Source: CAZHWT01 sp964536215
GTDB taxonomy: Bacteria > Patescibacteriota > CAZHWT01
Length of the DNA stretch: 64,000 nucleotides
Direction of reading: 5' to 3'
NCBI GenBank assembly: GCA_964536215.1
Contig: CAZHWT010000001.1
Coordinates: forward strand, 31,143-95,142
In this document: piece by piece, positions 17,035-25,632 of the stretch
Layout of the letters: each line of letters starts with the position of its first letter
How positions within the stretch are numbered: position 1 is the first letter of the stretch
Notes under the pieces: generated by a model
What the model saw: only the letters and a program-made list of their open reading frames with translations
The model's database searches: none
What the model was told of the DNA's origin: nothing
Program-made: the position numbers and the translations under genes

Positions 17035-19746
17035 ATGTCAGAAGAAGCAACTAACAACCAAGACCACATGATTAATAACGCCGGACGAATTGTCGAGGCG
17101 CATATTAGCGAGGAAATGAAGAAGGCCTATCTCGATTACGCGATGAGCGTTATTGTGGGCCGTTCCTTGCCAGATGTGCGCGACGGACTTAAGCCCGTTC
17201 ATCGGCGAATTTTGTATGCCATGTTTAAGGATCTGGGCTTGACCCATGATCATAAATATTCCAAGTGTGCCGGTGTAGTTGGCGAGGTAATGAAAAAATA
17301 TCACCCGCATGGAGACATGGCTATTTATGACACCCTGGTTCGGTTGGCGCAGGACTTTAACATGCGCTATATGTTAGTGGATGGCCAAGGCAACTTTGGC
17401 TCAATCGACGGCGACAGCCCAGCGGCCATGCGATATACCGAATGCCGCATGCGCGAGATTGCTGAAGAAATGCTGCAAGACATTAATAAGCAGACGGTAG
17501 ATTTTATGCCTAACTACGACGGCGAGCACCAAGAGCCGCTGTATTTGCCGAGCGCGTTGCCAAACTTGCTCCTCAATGGCTCTGACGGCATTGCCGTAGG
17601 TATGGCCACCAAAATTCCGCCGCATAACCTGGGTGAGGTAGTTGATGCGTTAACGTATACCATTGACCACGGCCGACCAGAGGCGCCCGCTTCCCAAGAT
17701 CAAGATGATTCAGTCGAAGAATTGCTAGATCGCGCTAGTACTAGCGCGGACATGATTGTGGACACAGAAGAAAATAGCGAGACGGGTGGGGTAGAGATTA
17801 CCAAAGCTAGGGCTCAGTTTACATCGGATGTGACCGTTGATGAACTGATGCAGTTTATTCAAGGGCCAGACTTCCCGACCGGCGGGATAATCTATGACCA
17901 AAGCGAGATTAAATCGGCCTATGCCACGGGTAAGGGGCGGATTATTATGCGGGCTATTGCCACTATCGAAGAGGCTAAGAACGGTCGGTTTGCCATTATT
18001 GTTACAGCGATTCCTTATCAGCAGAATAAGGCTCTATTGGTGGCCAAAATTGCTGACTTGGTTAAAGACAAAAAAATTGACGGCATCTCCGACTTGCGCG
18101 ACGAGTCCGACCGCGAAGGTATGCGGATTATGATTGAGCTAAAAGCTTCGGCTAACCCACAAAGTGTTTTGAATAAGCTGTACAAGTACACGCCCATGCA
18201 GATGGCCTACAGTGCTAATATGATTGCGTTGGTTGACGGACAGCCACAGGTTTTAACCCTAAAGACCGCTTTAGAAGAATACATTAAGCACCGTCAGTCA
18301 GTGGTGATTCGCCGGACCGAATTTGATTTGGCGGCCGCTCGCCGTCGCGCTCATATTCTTGAGGGACTCAAGATTGCCCTCGACCACTTGGACGAGGTCA
18401 TTACCACCATTCGTCAAAGCTCCAGTCAGGAAGATGCCAAGCAACAATTAATGTCCAAGTTTGGTATGACCGAAGTACAAGCAGTGGCCGTACTTGACCT
18501 ACAGTTGCGCCGCTTAGCCGCCTTGGAGCGACAAAAGATTGAAGACGAGCTCAAGGCTACCCTAGCACTCATTGCTGAGCTAGAAGGCATTTTGGCCAGC
18601 CCGGAAAAAGTCTTGCAGATTGTTAAGGATGAGCTCATCGCCTTGAAAGAAAAGTACATTGACGAGCGTAAGACTAAAGTAATTAAGGGTAAGGTTGGCG
18701 AGCTTTCGGATGCTGACCTGGTGGCCGACGAAGAAGTGTTAGTAACTCTGACCAAGAGTGGTTACATTAAGCGCTTGCCGCCAGCTACCTATAAATCGCA
18801 AAACCGCGGCGGTAGGGGAGTAGCGGGCATAAAACTGAAGGAAGAGGATGTTATTTCTCATATTCAAGTTTGTCGGACACATGACGATATTCTGTTCTTT
18901 ACCAATAAGGGTCGCGTATTTAGTCTAAAAGTATTCGAGATCCCAGAGAGCTCTCGACAGGCTAAAGGGCAAGCCATTGTTAACCTCATCCAAATTGAAC
19001 CAGGTGAAAAAGTCACAGCTGTCCTGACTCAAACCCAAGAAGGTAAGATTCTGGAAGCCGGTGATGACGCGGCTCAGACGCCGGCGCCAAAATACTTGTT
19101 TATGGCGACGTTGCGAGGCACGGTTAAAAAGACGGCCTTGACCGAGTACAAAAATATTCGCAAGAGTGGCTTGACGGCTATTCGCCTGCTGGGCGACGAC
19201 GAACTAGCTTGGGTCCGACCAACTTCTGGCGACGATAATATTATTATGGTTACCCGAGATGGTAAGGCTATCTACTTTAAAGAAAGCGATGTGTCTATTA
19301 CTGGCCGAGCCACGGTGGGTGTGCGCGGTATTCGCTTAGCTAGCGGCGATGAGTGTATTGGTATGGATGTGGTGGCAGCCAACACCTCCGGCAAGGAAGC
19401 TGCCTTATTGGTAGTATCTGAACATGGTTACGGCAAGAAAACCTATGTTGGTCAATATTCATTGCAAGGCCGAGGCGGACTCGGTGTCCTCACCTTCCGG
19501 ATTAGTGATAAAACCGGCAAGCTAACGGTAGTGCGCTTAATCCAAGCTGATGAAACGGCTGACATCCTGCTAACTTCTGTGCAAGGTGTGGTGATCCGCG
19601 AGCCACTCAAGGATATCCCCACCATCAGCCGCCAAACCAGCGGGGTTAAGATGATTCGACTTGCCGCCGGCGACAGAGTGGCCGCCCTGGCCTATCTGCC
19701 CGAAGACCAAGCAGAACAAGTGCCCGTGCAAGACGTAGTCGAATAA
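17035..19746 (+). CDS. gyrA: DNA gyrase subunit A with an acidic insertion
   Basis: 903 residues. The catalytic Tyr134 is in AAMRYTE, and the winged-helix part has the expected HPHGD motif. The C-terminal beta-pinwheel contains a GyrA box (QNRGGRG), supporting gyrase rather than topoisomerase IV. Two oddities: residue 95, matching Ser83 of E. coli, is Met (HPHGDMAIYD), and about 50 extra, mostly acidic residues (about 212-264) are inserted before DELMQFIQGPDFPTGG. The insertion carries no tandem repeat. The next gene starts three bases after the stop. Confidence 0.96.
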   Translation: MSEEATNNQDHMINNAGRIVEAHISEEMKKAYLDYAMSVIVGRSLPDVRDGLKPVHRRILYAMFKDLGLTHDHKYSKCAGVVGEVMKKYHPHGDMAIYDTLVRLAQDFNMRYMLVDGQGNFGSIDGDSPAAMRYTECRMREIAEEMLQDINKQTVDFMPNYDGEHQEPLYLPSALPNLLLNGSDGIAVGMATKIPPHNLGEVVDALTYTIDHGRPEAPASQDQDDSVEELLDRASTSADMIVDTEENSETGGVEITKARAQFTSDVTVDELMQFIQGPDFPTGGIIYDQSEIKSAYATGKGRIIMRAIATIEEAKNGRFAIIVTAIPYQQNKALLVAKIADLVKDKKIDGISDLRDESDREGMRIMIELKASANPQSVLNKLYKYTPMQMAYSANMIALVDGQPQVLTLKTALEEYIKHRQSVVIRRTEFDLAAARRRAHILEGLKIALDHLDEVITTIRQSSSQEDAKQQLMSKFGMTEVQAVAVLDLQLRRLAALERQKIEDELKATLALIAELEGILASPEKVLQIVKDELIALKEKYIDERKTKVIKGKVGELSDADLVADEEVLVTLTKSGYIKRLPPATYKSQNRGGRGVAGIKLKEEDVISHIQVCRTHDDILFFTNKGRVFSLKVFEIPESSRQAKGQAIVNLIQIEPGEKVTAVLTQTQEGKILEAGDDAAQTPAPKYLFMATLRGTVKKTALTEYKNIRKSGLTAIRLLGDDELAWVRPTSGDDNIIMVTRDGKAIYFKESDVSITGRATVGVRGIRLASGDECIGMDVVAANTSGKEAALLVVSEHGYGKKTYVGQYSLQGRGGLGVLTFRISDKTGKLTVVRLIQADETADILLTSVQGVVIREPLKDIPTISRQTSGVKMIRLAAGDRVAALAYLPEDQAEQVPVQDVVE

Positions 19747-19749
19747 ACA

Positions 19750-20517
19750 ATGTCCGTGTGGGGTAGACTACTATTCCGACCTTCCGAAAGCTATCGCTCC
19801 TATTTAGGTCCGCTCCTCAAAGCGAGCTATTGGCAAGTGCGACTGTGGGCTTATCGGCTGTTAGACTCTTGGCGCTACCGAGCTATTCCAGCCAGGGTTG
19901 AAGTTTCTGGCGTTCCGCATTTTGGCCAGTTTGAATCGGCCAATCTGACTGACCAATTTTTTGACGGCCGCTTACGTGCAGTCGATGATCCTAAATGGGC
20001 TACTTCTGGCGCGGCGTCAGCTCAAGAGTATGCTGACTGGGTGTGGCATATATGCGGCGTAACCTGTTTTAAAATGATTTTAGCTCATGCCACTGGCCAG
20101 GTTATTCCGACGATAGCTCTGGCCAAAGGGTGCCAAGAATTCGGGGGATACGTCAGAAGTAAGTCTGGAGTGATTAATCCCAAAGGATTGCATTACGATG
20201 CATTCTGTAGGTTTATTGCTGAACGATTCGGTTGGACGGGGAGGGTAGTGGCGCCTCTAACCGTTAAACGGATGCAGGCGGAGCTGTCCCAAAGTCATTA
20301 TGTTATTGCTTCCGTACATCCGTCTATTCACCAGCCAGCCACTCAGCCACCTGCCCGAGGTGGACATTTAGTCCTAGTTACGGGGTATAATGCTAAGGAT
20401 AACAGCATAACCTACTCTGATCCTTGTGGTAGGCCGGGTCGTCAAGACGCTGTTGTGATTAGCCAGGAAGATTTTGGCCGTTTCTTTGCTCACCGGGGCA
20501 TTGTCTTGTGGCCATAA
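19750..20517 (+). CDS. C39-like cysteine peptidase family protein
   Basis: 255 residues. The C-terminal half fits the papain-like Peptidase_C39_2 pattern: a Cys in WHICGVTC (Cys102), a His in GGHLVLVTGYN (His206), and an Asp in YSDPCG (Asp224) that can complete the catalytic set. The first 75 residues are basic and aromatic with no clear membrane helix or signal peptide, so it may act in the cytoplasm. Substrate unknown. It starts three bases after the gyrA stop, so it is probably co-transcribed with gyrA, although a functional link is not obvious. Confidence 0.7.
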   Translation: MSVWGRLLFRPSESYRSYLGPLLKASYWQVRLWAYRLLDSWRYRAIPARVEVSGVPHFGQFESANLTDQFFDGRLRAVDDPKWATSGAASAQEYADWVWHICGVTCFKMILAHATGQVIPTIALAKGCQEFGGYVRSKSGVINPKGLHYDAFCRFIAERFGWTGRVVAPLTVKRMQAELSQSHYVIASVHPSIHQPATQPPARGGHLVLVTGYNAKDNSITYSDPCGRPGRQDAVVISQEDFGRFFAHRGIVLWP

Positions 20518-20556
20518 GATTTACTATAGCTGCCCATTTATATACTGGATGCCTCT

Positions 20557-20586
20557 TTGGCATTGCCAGTCAAAACAGTGTAAGAT
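20557..20586 (+). promoter_or_regulatory. Promoter of the LigD-type polymerase gene (leaderless)
   Basis: TTGGCA (20557-20562), 18-bp spacer, TAAGAT (20581-20586). The expected start of transcription falls on the ATG at 20594. Confidence 0.55.
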
Positions 20587-20593
20587 GAGCACT

Positions 20594-21646
20594 ATGAAGC
20601 ATATTTCAACCGAAGAAGCTACAAACCAAGCCACGCCTATCCGACAACTACTAGCGGCATCTAAAGAAGCCGAGCTAGAGGTGGCCGTTGATGACCACAT
20701 TATTCGCTTGACCGAACTGACCAAGCCTTTGTGGACCCTGCTAGACGTTCACGAGTCTCGTATTATTACCAAGCGGCAGTTAATTGAATACTATGTGTCC
20801 GTGTCGCCTTACCTCTTACCGCTTTTGAAAGACCGCCCCTTGGCAATTAAACGTTACCCGGATGGGGTGGGGGAGAGTAGCGTGCTGCAGCGGTACTTTG
20901 ATGAAGTGCCCGAGTTTGTTGAAACAGTAGAGATTTGTAGCGATGGCGATGGCAACAATCGGCCGCACATCCTAGGGCAGAACTTAGCCACTCTAGTCTG
21001 GCTGGCTGACCTGGCGGCGGTCGAACTCTACCCCTGGAGCTCTCGTGTCGATGCTGCAGGCACTAGCTTGCCGACTATTTTTATCAATTCTATGGGTACG
21101 CTAGAAATGAGTGTACTTAACTATCCGGACTGGTTAGTTCTTGATGTTGATGCGGCTGAGCCGGATCCAACTAAAGCCTTTGAGCGATCTCAACAGGCAG
21201 CTTTATGCTTACATGAACACTTGAGCTCGTTGAATTTAAGGCATTATGTCAAATTAAATGATCAAGCCAGCTTGCAGGTAATTGTCCCAATTGTCCGGCA
21301 ATACTCCTACGACCAGGTGCGACAAGCTGCGAGGCGGATAAGTGAGATAATGGCCGAGCAATATGCAGATATTTTTACCAATGAGTGGCACGTCGAGCGA
21401 CGCCAGGGTAAAGTCTTACTCGATTGGCAACAAAACACTCGAGCTAAAACCCTGGCCTCGCCGTATTCAGTACGAGCTACTGAGATAGCCACTGTTTCGC
21501 TGCCACTCGACTGGGACGCTTTAGCCACAGTTAATCCGACTGAGCTGAGTCTTGACCGTATTCTGGCTAAGCCAGCTTTACTTACACCTCAACCGTGGTC
21601 CGACATTTTATCTCATCCCCAACAATTACCTGCCGACTTGCTCTGA
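20594..21646 (+). CDS. Stand-alone LigD-type polymerase domain (AEP superfamily), diverged
   Basis: 350 residues resembling the LigD polymerase/primase domain: RPLAIKRYPDGVGESS (81-96), LVWLADLAAVELYPWSSR (134-151), the metal-binding pair Asp184/Asp186 in WLVLDVDA, and the C-terminal block GKVLLDWQQNTRAKTLASPYS (272-291). In family members the second motif is K-T/S-SG-x-x-G-x-H. Here it is KLNDQASLQVIVP, without the Gly residues or His, so nucleotide binding may be lost or altered. No ligase or nuclease domain is fused and no Ku gene is in the window. ATG 20594 is chosen because the promoter predicts transcription starting there; ATG 20585 overlaps the -10 box. Confidence 0.75.
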   Translation: MKHISTEEATNQATPIRQLLAASKEAELEVAVDDHIIRLTELTKPLWTLLDVHESRIITKRQLIEYYVSVSPYLLPLLKDRPLAIKRYPDGVGESSVLQRYFDEVPEFVETVEICSDGDGNNRPHILGQNLATLVWLADLAAVELYPWSSRVDAAGTSLPTIFINSMGTLEMSVLNYPDWLVLDVDAAEPDPTKAFERSQQAALCLHEHLSSLNLRHYVKLNDQASLQVIVPIVRQYSYDQVRQAARRISEIMAEQYADIFTNEWHVERRQGKVLLDWQQNTRAKTLASPYSVRATEIATVSLPLDWDALATVNPTELSLDRILAKPALLTPQPWSDILSHPQQLPADLL

Positions 21647-21740
21647 TACTGTTTGTTTTGTCGGGCATATCGCTATCCAGTGCCCTCAAGCAGAATCGAC
21701 TGCGGCCAATCTGAACATCTCTATCTACCAGCATCAACTG

Positions 21741-21776
21741 AAGTACGTACACATGTACGTACATGTGTACGTACTT
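21741..21776. repeat. Perfect 36-bp palindrome, mostly alternating purine-pyrimidine
   Basis: Left 18 bases (21741-21758) are the exact reverse complement of the right 18 (21759-21776). The alternating part is 21743-21774 and the centre TGTACGTACA matches that of 14550-14583. Confidence 0.9.
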
Positions 21777-21959
21777 GCGCAAATTACAAAACTCCTACTT
21801 TCAGTGCTGTCATTCAATACGATGGATTTTAGTTTATTACTATGATAGCTAAATATTTATCATTCCTTGCCGCTAAAAGTATGTATCGAACGGCTACTTA
21901 AGCCGATGTATACACCACTTGCAAAAACCATAAAATTTTAGGTCGATTTGAGCAGAAAT

Positions 21960-21989
21960 TTGACAAAATAGGGGAGAGTATTGTATACT
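21960..21989 (+). promoter_or_regulatory. Consensus-like promoter just before a terminator
   Basis: TTGACA (21960-21965), 18-bp spacer, TATACT (21984-21989). Predicted start near 21996, only eight bases before the hairpin at 22004. Confidence 0.6.
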
Positions 21990-22003
21990 ACTTATATCTT
22001 GAT

Positions 22004-22026
22004 GCCGCTAACCAGCGGCTTTTTTC
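22004..22026 (+). terminator. Rho-independent terminator
   Basis: Stem GCCGCT/AGCGGC with an AACC loop followed by six T. It could end the upstream polymerase gene, or end a very short RNA from the promoter at 21960-21989. Confidence 0.75.
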
Positions 22027-22284
22027 GTGCCTTTTTGCATCTGCTTATTTTATCTCCTTTCTGACCTTACGCAAATCACAGAATTATAAAACTTCTTCGG
22101 AATTGCCTACATTTACAGCCACTAAGACTTATCGGTATAGCTAGATTAACCGTCAACCGAGGGGAGGATGATTGAACGGTAAGAAGTGAGCAGGCGTGGT
22201 GGCGATGAGCCCGTGTTGTGGTCTGTGGTGGGACAGGTAGGTGCCGATCAGGAGAATTAGTCAAAGGGGGACATGGGTCATCGC

Positions 22285-24909
22285 CTAGACTTTGACATTG
22301 TCTGTGGTTAACTCAATTGTTGCACCTTTTTTAATCGACTTGGTCAGGAGCTGCTTAGCCAAGGCGTTTTCAATTTTGTCTTGAATTAGGTGGCGCAATG
22401 GGCGGGCGCCGTAGAGCGGGTCATAGCCAGCCTCGGCTAGTTTGCGAATCAAATCGTCTGACACGGTTAGCTGAATGTCTTTCTCAGCCACTTGTGTAAT
22501 TACTTTAGCCATCATAAGTTTCGCCACTTGGACCGACTCTTCGACGTTTAGCTGTCTAAATAGCACTATTTCGTCAAATCGATTAAGAAACTCGGGACGG
22601 AAATACCGTTGAGCCAGCATTTCTTTAACGGCTGGCATCATTTGTTCGGTGGTGTAGCCTTGGCTAATGGCGTCTTGGATCGAGCGCGACCCGGCATTGG
22701 AGGTGGCAATGATAATTGTTTGGTTAAACTGAACAGTATGTCCGGCAGAGTCTGTTAATCGGCCATCATCAAATACTTGCAAAAAGAGGTCTAGAATTTG
22801 TGGATGAGCTTTCTCCAACTCGTCCAAAAGCAAGACGGTAAAGGGTCGCTCATGAATGGCGGTGGTAAGATACCCGCCGTTGGGATCGCCAGGTGAACCA
22901 ATTAGTTTATTAATGGCGGCTGGCTCTTGATATTCGCTCATATCTAGGCGAACCATTGACTCTTCAGAGCCAAAGTAGCTCTCGGCAATTGTTTTAGCTA
23001 GCTCGGTCTTACCCGTGCCTGTAGGACCAATAAATAGGAAAACTGCCATAGGCTTCTGACTGTCGCGTAAGCCGGCTCGGGAACGCCGCAAGGCATTAGC
23101 TACGGCGTCAATAGCGGTGTTTTGGCCAACTAGCCTTTGGTGAAGCAGGTCTTCTAGGTGGGTTAGCTTTTCGGCTTCATCTTCGGTAACCTGAGTTACA
23201 GGTATGCCAGTTTTATCGGCCACCACTTTGGCGACGTCCTCGGCGGAGACCGTAGAGTGTTTAGCGTGCGCCGCATAAGCAGCGGCCTCATCGAGCAAGT
23301 CAATGGCTTTCTCGGGCAGGACACGATCATGAATGTATTGTCGCGATAGCTCGACCGCAGCCTGAATAGCAGGCAGGCTAATCGTGACTTTCTGCTGAGC
23401 TTCAATTGCAGCAGTAAACTCTTGTAAAATACCGATTGCCGTTGGAGTGTCCGGCTCCTGAACTTCGACAGTTTGAAAGTTATTAGTAAAGGTGGCATTA
23501 GGCTGCAAAACGCGACGGTACGATGCTGGATTAGTTGCGCCGATCACCTTAAGCTGGCCAGCCTCAATAAACGGCAGTAGTACAGCAGATACGTCAATTG
23601 TGCCAGCGCCGGTTTGGGCCACTAAATGCTCAATGTTGTCGATAAAGAGGATTGTTTTTCCAGCAATCAACTCTTTAAGCGCTTGGCTAAAGCGTTTTTC
23701 AAGTTCCTGCACATTAGCCGAACTTCCCAGGACCGCTTCTAAGTTAAGCTGAATTACTCGACTATCCGCCAATCCAGGAGAAGTGGTGGCTTGCAAAATG
23801 CCTTGAGCAATACCGTCGACAATTGAACTTTTGCCCACGCCTGGTTCACCAATAAGTAGAACATTATTCTTAGTTGTGCGCTCCAAGATTCTCACGACCG
23901 CTTCAATCTCTGTTTGGCGGCCAATAATATAAGGGGTCTGCCCAGCCGCCACCTGGGCTGTAATATCGGTCGATAAATGTTTCATGGTTGGCGTCCAGCC
24001 ACTGGTCCAACCGCGATCAACGCCACCAGATCGGCGGAAGTATTCGTCCTGCCACCAACGCCACTGCTTTTTGGCCAGAGCCTCTGCTTCTACCCAGCCG
24101 CTGGCTCGGCGCAAGTCTTCTAAATGAATGCCTAACTCCTTTAGGCTATCGGCGACTGCCGGGCTAACGGCAATGAGGCCAAAGAATAGGTCGGTAGAGG
24201 TGATAAAGCGATGCCCATTTTGTAAGCTGGCGGCTACAGCTGCATCTATGAGGGCTTGCTGACTGATGACCTGACTTTGCTTTATTGAAGCCTGCGTTAG
24301 TCGGCTGAGTAATTGCTGATCAGACAGCTCCATTCGCTTAAACAATTGGGTCATACGGCGAGTAACGGCTAACGTCCGCATGAGGCTGGCGGTAGAGAAG
24401 GTGGTTGGTAGCTCTCGCAAAATACGGCGGGCACTTCCGGCCGTAAAATCCCGCAATGTCTCCAAATCTAGCGGCTCCTCTGCCGCCATGGCTTGATACT
24501 GGCGGACGTCATATTTGGGCTGCAACACGAAGGCTATCCAATAATAGCCTAGACTAGCTATGGTTACGATTACACCCAAAAGGACATTCCAACCGCCGCG
24601 ATACAGGCCAATAATAAAACCAAAGGGTGCCGCTAGCCAAAGGCTAAACGCAAAGAGCAAAGCGCCGGCTACAACCGCTAAGACGGTAACACCAAATAGA
24701 ATCCAGCACAGCCGGAACAGGACGCCTAATCCTCGTCCAACGGCAGTACGATCGTTATGATAAGGACTAAAGAGAGATGTAAGTTGGGGGACAATATTGA
24801 CCTTATCGCCCAACAGGATAATCGTTCGACTAGCAAAGGTCCACCACCATTGCAACTTATCAACATACCACCACCAAGGAAAGTGAGCCAGGTAACTAAG
24901 GGCAGACAT
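22285..24909 (-). CDS. Membrane-anchored Clp-type double AAA+ protein with degenerate first ATPase
   Basis: 874 residues. Two or three membrane helices lie between about 62 and 128, followed by a ClpN-like helical region (about 150-270) and two AAA+ modules. The first has Walker A GEPGVGKSS (354-362), but its Walker B is LFIDNIEH (Asn425 where Glu acts), its arginine-finger position reads TNNF (475-478) instead of the usual RRF, and no aromatic pore loop is seen. The second has intact Walker A GPTGTGKT (628-635) and Walker B LLLDE, but its pore loop is shortened to GSPGDPNGGY (671-680) instead of a GYVG form. No ClpP-binding loop is recognised. It probably acts as a membrane chaperone or remodeller. 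A TATACT box six bases before the ATG suggests a leaderless mRNA. Confidence 0.85.
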   Translation of the reverse strand: MSALSYLAHFPWWWYVDKLQWWWTFASRTIILLGDKVNIVPQLTSLFSPYHNDRTAVGRGLGVLFRLCWILFGVTVLAVVAGALLFAFSLWLAAPFGFIIGLYRGGWNVLLGVIVTIASLGYYWIAFVLQPKYDVRQYQAMAAEEPLDLETLRDFTAGSARRILRELPTTFSTASLMRTLAVTRRMTQLFKRMELSDQQLLSRLTQASIKQSQVISQQALIDAAVAASLQNGHRFITSTDLFFGLIAVSPAVADSLKELGIHLEDLRRASGWVEAEALAKKQWRWWQDEYFRRSGGVDRGWTSGWTPTMKHLSTDITAQVAAGQTPYIIGRQTEIEAVVRILERTTKNNVLLIGEPGVGKSSIVDGIAQGILQATTSPGLADSRVIQLNLEAVLGSSANVQELEKRFSQALKELIAGKTILFIDNIEHLVAQTGAGTIDVSAVLLPFIEAGQLKVIGATNPASYRRVLQPNATFTNNFQTVEVQEPDTPTAIGILQEFTAAIEAQQKVTISLPAIQAAVELSRQYIHDRVLPEKAIDLLDEAAAYAAHAKHSTVSAEDVAKVVADKTGIPVTQVTEDEAEKLTHLEDLLHQRLVGQNTAIDAVANALRRSRAGLRDSQKPMAVFLFIGPTGTGKTELAKTIAESYFGSEESMVRLDMSEYQEPAAINKLIGSPGDPNGGYLTTAIHERPFTVLLLDELEKAHPQILDLFLQVFDDGRLTDSAGHTVQFNQTIIIATSNAGSRSIQDAISQGYTTEQMMPAVKEMLAQRYFRPEFLNRFDEIVLFRQLNVEESVQVAKLMMAKVITQVAEKDIQLTVSDDLIRKLAEAGYDPLYGARPLRHLIQDKIENALAKQLLTKSIKKGATIELTTDNVKV

Positions 24910-24915
24910 GAGTTA

Positions 24916-24921
24916 AGTATA
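24916..24921 (-). promoter_or_regulatory. -10 box of the membrane Clp gene (leaderless)
   Basis: Minus-strand TATACT ends six bases before the ATG at 24909; no room for a ribosome-binding site. Confidence 0.55.
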
Positions 24922-25014
24922 CAGTATGTAGTAGTGGATAGCGTAGGGCGGGTAGCGGGTTGACGCGGATGCAATCTTAAACGCTAAGCGCTAATCCCTA
25001 AGCATACCCCCATT

Positions 25015-25632
25015 CTACAGCAGAAACTTTAGTTTAAAGCTGGTTCGATGGATGTCGGATAATCCATATTGTTTGATAGCTTGCTGATGCTGCGCCGTGC
25101 CATATCCTTTGTGTTGATCAAGGTGGTAATTGGGGTATTGGTTAGCTAGCTGCCGCATGAGATTATCGCGAAACTCTTTAGCCACGATCGAAGCGATGGC
25201 AATTGATAGACACCTAGCATCTCCTTTAACAATGGCCTGCTGAGGTAGCGTAATGCTAGGATGTTGAAAGCCATCGATGAGACAATACTCTGTCATTGGT
25301 AACTGCTCTAGCGCTCGGCTCATGGCTAAAAACGCGGCGGCGGCAATGCCGTTGTGGTTAATTTCTACAACTGAGGCCTGCCCAATGGCGGTAGAAATGC
25401 CCGACTGGTCATGAATAAACTGACAGGCTTGTTGTCGCTGGGATGGCGACATAGTCTTAGAATCCCTAACGACGGCCATACTATTAGACCAGGCAAAATC
25501 AGACTTGACGACCGCAGCTCCTGCCACCACTGGTCCGGCCCAGCAACCCCGACCGACTTCATCAATACCAGCAATAGACCGATAGCCTTGCTGCCAAAGA
25601 GAGTGTTCATAGTCGAGGGTAGGAAGCATCAT
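25015..25632 (-). CDS. rnhB: Ribonuclease HII
   Basis: 205 residues. The N-terminal motif GIDEVGRGCWAGPVVAG supplies the first two acidic residues, LIDG the third, and the KGDARCLSIAIASIVAK block follows, all as in RNase HII. The enzyme cuts RNA in RNA-DNA hybrids and at single ribonucleotides, likely using the GRG recognition motif. The start overlaps the stop of the penicillin-binding protein gene (ATGA). Confidence 0.95.
   Translation of the reverse strand: MMLPTLDYEHSLWQQGYRSIAGIDEVGRGCWAGPVVAGAAVVKSDFAWSNSMAVVRDSKTMSPSQRQQACQFIHDQSGISTAIGQASVVEINHNGIAAAAFLAMSRALEQLPMTEYCLIDGFQHPSITLPQQAIVKGDARCLSIAIASIVAKEFRDNLMRQLANQYPNYHLDQHKGYGTAQHQQAIKQYGLSDIHRTSFKLKFLL

Larger units (their letters stand above)
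21647..22284. other. 638-bp spacer between the polymerase and Clp genes
   Basis: It contains a 36-bp palindrome (21741-21776) and a strong promoter followed at once by a terminator (21960-22026). Bases 22030-22284 show no gene, RNA or repeat that I recognise. The flanking genes converge. Confidence 0.6.

Noticed and set aside
19781..19795. Another copy of the TTCCGAAAG repeat inside the C39-like gene
   Set aside because: Only about nine bases match and they are within a coding sequence; chance similarity.
22076..22264. A small gene on the minus strand before the Clp gene
   Set aside because: Its composition is irregular, no ribosome site or promoter is visible, and it lacks any recognisable motif.
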